A DNA stretch of 64,000 nt from Tubiluchus corallicola (lineage: Eukaryota; Priapulida; Priapulimorpha; Priapulimorphida; Tubiluchidae), in contig JAQGDQ010000104.1 in NCBI GenBank assembly GCA_030141605.1, positions 229,001 to 293,000 on the forward strand, given 5' to 3'. The translations under genes and the position numbers were made by a program. Below the pieces are notes generated by a model. The model ran no database searches. It was not told the origin of the DNA and saw only the letters and a program-made list of their open reading frames with translations. Shown one piece after another: positions 50,201 to 59,412 of the stretch; the stretch's first letter is position 1, and every line of letters begins with the position of its first letter.

Positions 50201-53200
50201 AAGGCACATAATACAGTAAGAGCAAACATAGGCAAAAAATGTGAAATCAATCGTGTTGGGGCAGAATTTAGTTTGTGGCATACTGTGATTGGTGGTTAGT
50301 AGCGGCACACTGTGATTGGTGGAAGACAGAGAGGGTACTACTTGAAGAGGGAAGTTACTGAACTGATGCAATAGACAGCTTTGCTTTATACACACGTCGC
50401 GTGACGGTTGTAGTTAACATGCGTTGCTGTGCTACACTTAACCTTTGACCTACAGCAATGCGCGTGTGTATAATGAAATAACACTTCCATATATATATTA
50501 ACTCTTCCATCATCGTTCTGCAAAACTTAACAAACGGCATCACCATTTAGCAGAACAGTACAAAAGCTCACAAAAACATCAATACACGCATAATTCACAG
50601 AAGACGTGCATACAAACACATTAGACGCTGCGCTTACTGTCAGCTAGTTGCGTTATGATCTTCATTCTCTGCTGAGATGCGAACGTCCTCCTCTTAGCCA
50701 TCTCCTCCCGTCTTTTCCTCCGCTTATTTCGCTGCTCCATAATCTCCTGAAAAGAGTAGGAAATGCAATGTAATGAACAGATGAGAATAGGAACATAGAC
50801 AAGCTGTGAAACTTCTTAGACAATTTGGACAAAAAGTTAGGAAAACCCGTAATTTTCTTCAACAATACATGCCCCGGACATAATACAATAAGTCCTCGCG
50901 TAACACCGCTAATGCGTTCCAGCAAAACACATCATTAAGGGAAACGTCGCTAAACGAAACATTGTTTTTCATAAGAAACAATATAGAAACCTACAGTTGT
51001 GTTCCAGAAGCAAAAATCAATAGTGCTTCACAATTCAGAATCAGAAACGTTCAGTTGCTTGCAGTGGGGCGAAAACCACTAAGCATGGCTATGTTAAAAG
51101 GGTTAGTTACCTTGCTGGAGAAAAATCAATAATGTTTGGCTCATAAATTAAGCACAGTGTATGGTTTATTGCTTACAGTTCTACAGTGTTTCTTTAATTA
51201 AAATATTACTAAAATTACTAGTGCTGTGTTTGTGGCAGCTAAAATGCAAATGACGTAAACTCGTCAATTAACTATGTAACAGGAGAGAGTTTTCACCAGC
51301 TGACACTCTTACATTTTATCAAGAAGAATTTTATCTAAACATTGGAAAGCAATGAATCATTGTGGCCTGCCTGTAGTTGATTGCCTGCCGGCCCTTTAAT
51401 TGTGCTACAGTGAGCTAGGTTAAGTAGCTGGCTTGATAGAGTACAAGTGCAGTAAATAAGATTTCAGTGTTTAAAGTAAGGCAAAAAAAATTGTCGTTAA
51501 AACGAAACACGTGACGCTATGCAAAAAAATGTTGTTAAAACGAAGCACGTGACCCTATGCAAAAAAAGGCGTCAAGTGATTAGCGGGTAGTCGTTAAGCG
51601 AGGACTCACTGTACCAGCCAATGGCACAGACCTGCCGCTTTTGTCTCATTTCCACTAGCGTTCTCTCGTCGATCTTCTTCGAGGCATCGGCGCCGTTTTC
51701 CTGCTTCCTCATCTTCGTGTCGGATGGACTTTCGGAACGAGAACGCTTCCCACTTTCCTTGTTCCCATCTTCTATAAACTTTATCAGAAGAAACGTCAAA
51801 TTTAAACTACGAAATTACTGGTACTTTCACACAATACCCGGCGGACAGGCTACAGGTGTTCACACGTAACTGTAACCATGAAAATGCTGCAGAAATTTCA
51901 ACAGTACAATACATGATAACCATGAAAATACTGCTACAAAATTTCAGCCGAGCTTTTTATACAGAATTTAATAAACATCATGAGATAAACTATGAATAAC
52001 GACTTAATAGCTAATCATAAAGTTTGATCAACAATGGAAATCTTACATGTGGCCTTTATCTGAAATCCCCTACCAAAACAACAGAAGCCATCGTGGGCAT
52101 AGATATTCCTTCATTCAGCCACAAAAACAACAAATACATGGCACTAGGGATGCTACCGAAACTGAAACTACAAACCAAAACTGAAGCGGAAATTCATGAA
52201 ACATAGGAAACTGATACCGAAATAAAAGCATTTTTGCAAAACCAATTACTATCAAAACTGAAGAAAATTCTGAAAAGAATAGAAAACTTTGTTTTTGCTT
52301 GTTTGCTTTGACACAAGCTTGATGAAGTTCGGCAAAAAATCCTAACCAAACAGTTAACCATAGAACAATGTTGACGGTTAGATCACGAAACTTCAAGAAA
52401 TTGAAGAATTTTATACTGTAAATATTTTGTTGCCTATAATTCATAAATTATAAAATTAGATTTGATTTTATTCAAACTGCACTTTGAAATTTCGGTTAAT
52501 TGTGCCTGGAGACCTTATAGCCTCTCAGTCATCAGCCGCATTGCCGTAAAAAACATGCTACAAATAGTAAAAAGTTAAACAAACGGTATTTGCACTTTAT
52601 CTGAACTATTTTAGCTAAAATTTATCAGCGATTTTAACATCTGAGAGAGAAAAACGGTAAGCTGGATAAATACTATTAAAACCTCAGAAATATGCTACCG
52701 AAAATTACTGAAACTATCCGCTACGAAACTTAATAATTTACGACGAAAACGAAAATTCAACCGAAAGTGCAATTATTGCCAAACTGAACGAAACTGTCGT
52801 TTTGGTAACATCCCTGCGTGACACTGTTCATGTTCACAAACCTACTCTTAATGTGCTACCTGGTAACAGTAACGTGTGGCACTGTTCATGTTCACAAACC
52901 TACAGTTAATGTGCTACCTGGTAACAGTAACGTGTGGCACTGTTCATGTTCACAAACCCACTGTTAATGTGCTACCTGGTAACAGTAACGTGTGACACTG
53001 TTCATGTTCACAAACCTACTATTAATGTGCTACTTGGTAATAGTAACGTGTGGCACTGTTCATGTTCACAAACCTATTGTTAATGTGCTACCTGGTAACA
53101 GTAACGTGTGGCACTGTTCATGTTCACAAACCTACCGTTAATGTGCTACATGGCAACAGTAACGTGTGGCACTGTTCATGTTCACAAACCTACTGTTAAT

Positions 53201-56200
53201 GTGCTACCCGGTAACAGTAACGTGTGGCACTGTTCATGTTCACAAACCTACTGTTAATATGCTACATGGCAACAGTAACGTGTGGCACTGTTCATGTTCA
53301 CAAACCTACTGTTAATATGCTACATGGCAACAGTAACGTGTGGCACTGTTCATGTTCACAAACCTACTGTTAATGTGATACCTGGTAACAATAACGTGCA
53401 ACTCAGGAAAGGATAATTAGTAAACGAACTTTGTTATTACAAACTTACGTCATCTGTTTGCATCCTTTTCTTAATTCGTTCAATATTCTGACCAATCCTG
53501 TCGATAGTCCACTGGATTTCATTCGGGGAAGAGAACCCTGCATCTTCTAATGCTTTCTATAGTAATTTACAAAAAACCAAGTTATGGCATACCTTATCAG
53601 AGATATAATGGTGATTCAGTTGCAATCAAAACACAGCTCTTTGTCTCAACGGTCTGTCTCAACCAAAAAGCAATTTCCCATGTAAATGTGACCGAAGTCG
53701 AGTTTCTATTCATGATCTATGATCTAGTTTTTCCCGTACACATAACTGGGATAGATACTTGTAGATTCACGCGGGAAGTCCGAAATCGCCAAAAAAATAA
53801 TTAATCAAATTTTCCATTAGAATATCACAAGACCTCACTTTGGACGGAAGTTTTTGCAAGAAATGGAAAAACAGCAACGAATTTACTGTTTAGTGTTAAA
53901 TCCATCGTTTGAAATAAAATCTTCACATTCTTATGTTGGATTTATGTTTACTGTGAGTGTAACATCACAGATATTTATGAAGACGCGTTATTTCATGGTT
54001 TTACATGGCGGAATGGTGGTTTCATGACAATAAAGTTTATTACAGTGTTCCCTCGCTACTTCGCAGTTCGTTTATCACAGATTCGCTGTTTCACGGGTTT
54101 TCAAAAATATTAATGTAAAATATTTATCGCGGTATTTTCGCTGTTTCGTGGGTTTTTGCAGTACTCCGTCTAAAGTATTTTAGCACATGCGTAGTACGTA
54201 TTGTACAGTAATGTATAGATTTGATGAATTTTGCATTAAAAAAAGCAAATTTTTGCTTTTGCAAATGCGCGCAACACGTTCAAGAAATGTTTTTGATGTT
54301 GAAAATTAAGTTAATTTGTGATGTCATCAATAGTTGGGATCACCTGCCATTAATTTAGTTTTTAATCTATTATTTAATTATCAGAAATGCTTTTGCAGTA
54401 TTAATTGAGTTAAAATGTATACTTCTTATTGGACTTGAAAATGAGGCAGTTTATGAAAAATCATCCTGTTTTCTCTTAACTATGCATTTTATGATGAATG
54501 CATAGGATAACAAACAACTATTAAATTTTAGAAACCAAAGTTTCAAAAACAAACGCAAGTGCAAAAAAGTCGGGCAGAACTTAGATTCGAACCCGAAATG
54601 TTTGAATAACATGCATTTTATTTCTACATTATGGCAATTCGTTGGAGAACATTTTCTTATCAAAGTACGTACATTATACTGGTCTTCGTTCCCCTCGCTG
54701 ATAAGTTCTTTGAGATTCGTTAACTGCTGCAATTTTTCCTGCTCCTCCGACAGCTGTTAAAAATCCAAGATGCACATTAGAATCCCCAGTTTTCTCTAAA
54801 CACACGGTAAAAAATCGTGACTAGCAAAACGACACATTTCGCCAGTACCACATCAAAATTCTGTATTTATCATTTACGCTGTTTCAAGAAAATTGAAATA
54901 AGCAGCTGATTAAAAAGAGCAGACAGCAACTAAACTGCTACATTAGTATAGTTACAGTAATTCCTGTAGAAAATGAAGACATATGCTTATAATTTAGTTC
55001 CATTTAAAATGTCTACAGGTTACACCTTTATCACCTGATCATCAAGTCTCTTTATTAAAGTCTAGTGAAAAGGGCATCAACTCTAGTGAAAATGGCATCA
55101 ACTCTAGTGAAAATGGCATCAACTCTAGTGAAAATGGCATCAACTCTAGTGAAAATGGCATCAACTCTAGTGAAAATGGCATCAACTCTAGTGAAAATGG
55201 CATCAACTCTAGTGAAAAGGGCATCAACTCTAGTGAAAATGGCATCAACTCTAGTGAAAAGGGCATCAACTCTAGTGAAAATGGCATCAACTCTAGTGAA
55301 AATGGCATCAACTCTAGTGAAAATGGCATCAACTCTAGTGAAAATGGCATCAACTCTAGTGAAAATGGCATTAACTCTAGTGAAAATGGCATCAACTCTA
55401 GTGAAAATTTACAAGCCTGACAACAATTAAAGACCATGGGTAATACCCTTTCCAGAACATTATTAAGAGTTATTGAAGCCAATAGTGATGATGATAATGA
55501 AAATTTATTTGCAAAATCGACAATTATTGTCATCAGATGTGCTATAAAGAGGCGTACAATAAGAGTGACTGCAATAAAATATAAGAATACAACTCACGAC
55601 TCAGCTAATTAAGCTGTGTAGTAAAAAATGGTAAAAAATAAGATTCACACAAATTAAATGTTAAGTAAAAAGATAGGTTTCAAGACTCATTTTAAAACAG
55701 TTAAAATCAGTAGCAGAATTCAGCTAAATGGAAGTTTATTCCGTTCACATGAAGCTAGCATAGAAGTGATACAAAAGTAGAATGTCCAGTTCTCAACTGG
55801 AACACCTGGCCCTTGGATTACCAATCAAAAACCTAACTGGGCTAATTGGGATTGGACCCATCTTGTGATTAAGACAGCCATTCAGGCACAACCATCATTT
55901 CAACAGTTTGGAAATATAACACAAACATGATATTTTGTCTCCAGTTTGTAAATGGCCATTGACAGCAAACAAATGAATTTTTAGTTATCCTAAGTTTAGT
56001 AAACACAGCAGTTTACGTAAATCTAACTCATTTATTTAAAGGCATCGGCTAATGATTATTAAAAATAATGATTACAAATTACTTTTATGATTAATGATCA
56101 AAGGAATTATTAGTAATGATCACACATAATATAGTAAAAAAACATAACATGTAATTATATCTAAAAATGAGGTAAAGTTGCTTTTAAGCAAAAACCTGCA

Positions 56201-59200
56201 GCAGGTAAATTCTTGGTTAAAAATCATAGAAGCTAAACGATTACTTTGCAACCAAAAATAAACTTGCAAAAATAAACATAATGACAAACATACAGTGACA
56301 CCTGAAAACAAAGTGAAGTTGCAAAGGCTTTTAAGCAAACACCTATATGATGCGAAGTTTTAGTTACAAATCATAAAAGTTACTTATTAACCAACAAGGA
56401 ACTTGCCTTCTCTTCTCGCTTTCGTGCTTGGAACTCTTTCAGTTTCTTCACGTTGCCCTGTCTCTTCTCCTTCAGTACATCAGCTGATAAACCATATCCT
56501 GGAAGCTAAAAAAACTTGGCTTCATTTACTAACAACTTGCTTGCTTACTCACATAAAAATGTAGTTTGATAAGCAGACATTGGCCTAAAATTTTGTGTTT
56601 GGTGAAAAGATTTGACTTCATACCTCAAGCCTTTGTTTCAAACTCCAAGTCAAATACTAAAAGTTTTGTTAATTGAACTAAAACTTGGCTTCATGCACAA
56701 AAATTAGATTTCATCTGCAAAAAACATAGCTTGAAATATTTTGCAACATAGCCGAGTTTCATTCAGTACAGTAATACAGTGCACACGGTAATTACAGTGA
56801 TACCTTGAGATACGAAATTAGTTCGTTACGGAGGGGCTTTCGTATCTTAGAATTTTCGTATTATCAGACAAGATTTACTATATAAATGCCGCAATTCGTT
56901 ACGGCCCCCCGAAAACACTCGTATAAAGTGTAAATATTGTACCTGGAAAGAAATATGTTCGCTAATGACCGATCATCATTCTGGGAGGACCGCTATCGGG
57001 CGGTAATTTCGATTTTCGTTTCGTATCTTGAATTTTTTTTCGTTAAATGGGATGGAAATTTCTCCGAAGCCCGATTTGTATTCTGAATTTTTCGTATAAT
57101 AGGGTTTTCCTAAGTCAAGGTTCCACTGTACGTATATAAATAATATGTGGCTTCACAGCAAAACTAAATCTTGCACATTAAAATTAACTTGAAAGATAAA
57201 AATTGTCTTAAAGAGATTAAACTTCAGTTTACATACTAAAATTCAACTTCGAACAATAAGAACAGATTAGAACAATAATTCACATTAAAATTTAAATTAA
57301 AAAGTTTGCAAGACAAACTTTCCCTACCCTGATCAACTTAATCGACGAAATACTGAGCATTCAAGGAAAACCGTTTTTCGTTGTTAAATTAGTCAACAAC
57401 AATAATAGAACAAAAAGGTAATATGACTTCTAACAACTTACAGGAGTGACCGGCAACTGGACTTTGCAGACGTGGTCATCATAGTATTCTGGCACTGACC
57501 ACTCATCCAAATGTGCAGCATAGTCGACGGCAATGTAACAGAACTTGTGCACTAGCTCCTAAAATGAAACGCACAAACAAACAAACAGTTTATACACTTG
57601 TATAATAATAATAACCATTGCATAACTCTATATCGCAAAAATCATAATGTTTTAAGATTATTAATTGCGGCTAACTCGGTGGTCTAAAGCATAAGTTTGT
57701 CTGCTCTGCAGACTGCTCCTGTTGTGTAGGTCAGCATCTTGTCTGACCAACAATGAACAAGCAAAGACAGAGCCCAAAGCCGCACCGTTTGAGCTAGAGC
57801 TCCAGCCAGTTTATTTCCACGGTCGACCTAGCCGATAAGAAACCCAGCTTTAGTCGCGCCAGCAGCTCAGTGATGGGAGTCCAGCTAATCGACATTTTTG
57901 CCGTCTGCGAAAACTTTCGCTCTTTCAATAATCACGGCAAATCACTGGTCGAAATATGGCAAAAGCATTGGTGATTCGTGGTCAGATTGTGCGTGCACTG
58001 ACAGAGATACGAAACTTTAGAAATTTTTGAACGAGAAAGCTGGTAAATTCAAAATTAAATACACAAATAGGCAACATAAGTCACACGTATGGGATCATTT
58101 TGGTGTTAAATAAGATTTAAATTACATTTGCAATAAATTAATTTCCTTTTGTAATAAAAAAAATGATCTCTAATACATTATTTGAATTTGTACATCAGCT
58201 TTTTTTCAGCGTATAAGCAACGCAAACTATTTAAAAAAAATTTCGCCACAATTTAACAGTTGACTAACAATTTATCATTTATTTAGTTAACAAAAATTCG
58301 TAGCTTTAGCTGACTTAGCCGATTTTTTCTTTACGTCAACTCAGCTGAAAAGTTAGTCAACATCAACCGAGCTAGCTGATTTACTGTGTGAGTCAGCTGA
58401 TGTAGTAGCAACTGACTCAACTTCGGCCGAGCTAGCTGATTTACGGTGTGAGACAGCTGATGTAGTAGCAACTGACTCAACTTCAGCCGAGCTAGCTGAT
58501 TTACTGTGTGAGACAGCTGATGTAGTAGCAACTAACTCAGCTTCAGCCAAGCTAGCTGATTTACTGTGTGAGACAGCTGATGTAGTAGCAACTGACTCAG
58601 CTTTAGTCGAGCTAGCTGATTTACTGTGTGAGACAGTTGGTGTAGTAGTAACTGACTCAGCTTTAGTCGAGCTAGCTGATTTACTGTGTGAGACAGTTGG
58701 TGTAGTAGTAACTGACTCAGCTTTAGTCGAGCTAGCTGATTTACTGTGTGAGACAGTAGGTGTAGTAGTAACTAACTCAGCTTTAGTCGAGCTAGCTGAT
58801 TTACTGTGTGAGTCAGCTGATGTAGTAGCAACTGACTCAGCTTTAGTCAAGCTAGCTGATTTACTGTGTGAGACAGTTGGTGTAGTAGTAACTGACTCAG
58901 CTTTAGTCGAGCTAGCTGATTTACTGTGTGAGACAGTTGATGTAGTAGTAACTAACTCAGCTTCAGCCTAGCTAGCTGATTTACTGTGTGAGACAGCTGA
59001 TGTAGTAGCAACTGACTCAGTTTCTGTCTCTAAGTACAGACACAGTAAGCAGCAATAAGAGAATGGTTTTAACAGTTCAACTGACAGGAAAATTCAAATT
59101 TTCGTAAACAAAGAAGGCAAAAATGAGTGTTTTACCTGTTTCATTAGTAAGAGGAATGATAAAAACAAAGATAACTTCAATAATGTCACAACTTAAGTGC

Positions 59201-59322
59201 CCTGCAAGCTTAATCATGATCTAGAAACAATTTAGATGAAGAATAAAATCCATTTCTAGATATTGTTTATTTGTCTAAAGTATCTAACCTTACAATTAAT
59301 TAGCATTCTTACAAAGAAAAAC

Positions 59323-59412
<90 letters not shown>

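Noticed and set aside
55042-55533. 163-codon Leu/Pro/Phe repeat protein and its 121-codon partner on the other strand
   Set aside because: Artefacts of the 21-bp minisatellite inside an ACTR5 intron.
57669-57760. tRNA-like A box (GGCTAACTCGGTGG)
   Set aside because: No B box at the right distance and no cloverleaf; too weak to call a tRNA or SINE.
58360-59022. Possible repeat-containing secreted protein (Ser/Thr/Ala)
   Set aside because: Lies between two well-supported ACTR5 exons on the same strand, has no start or signal peptide, and the 60-bp unit naturally stays open. Kept only as a low-interest finding.
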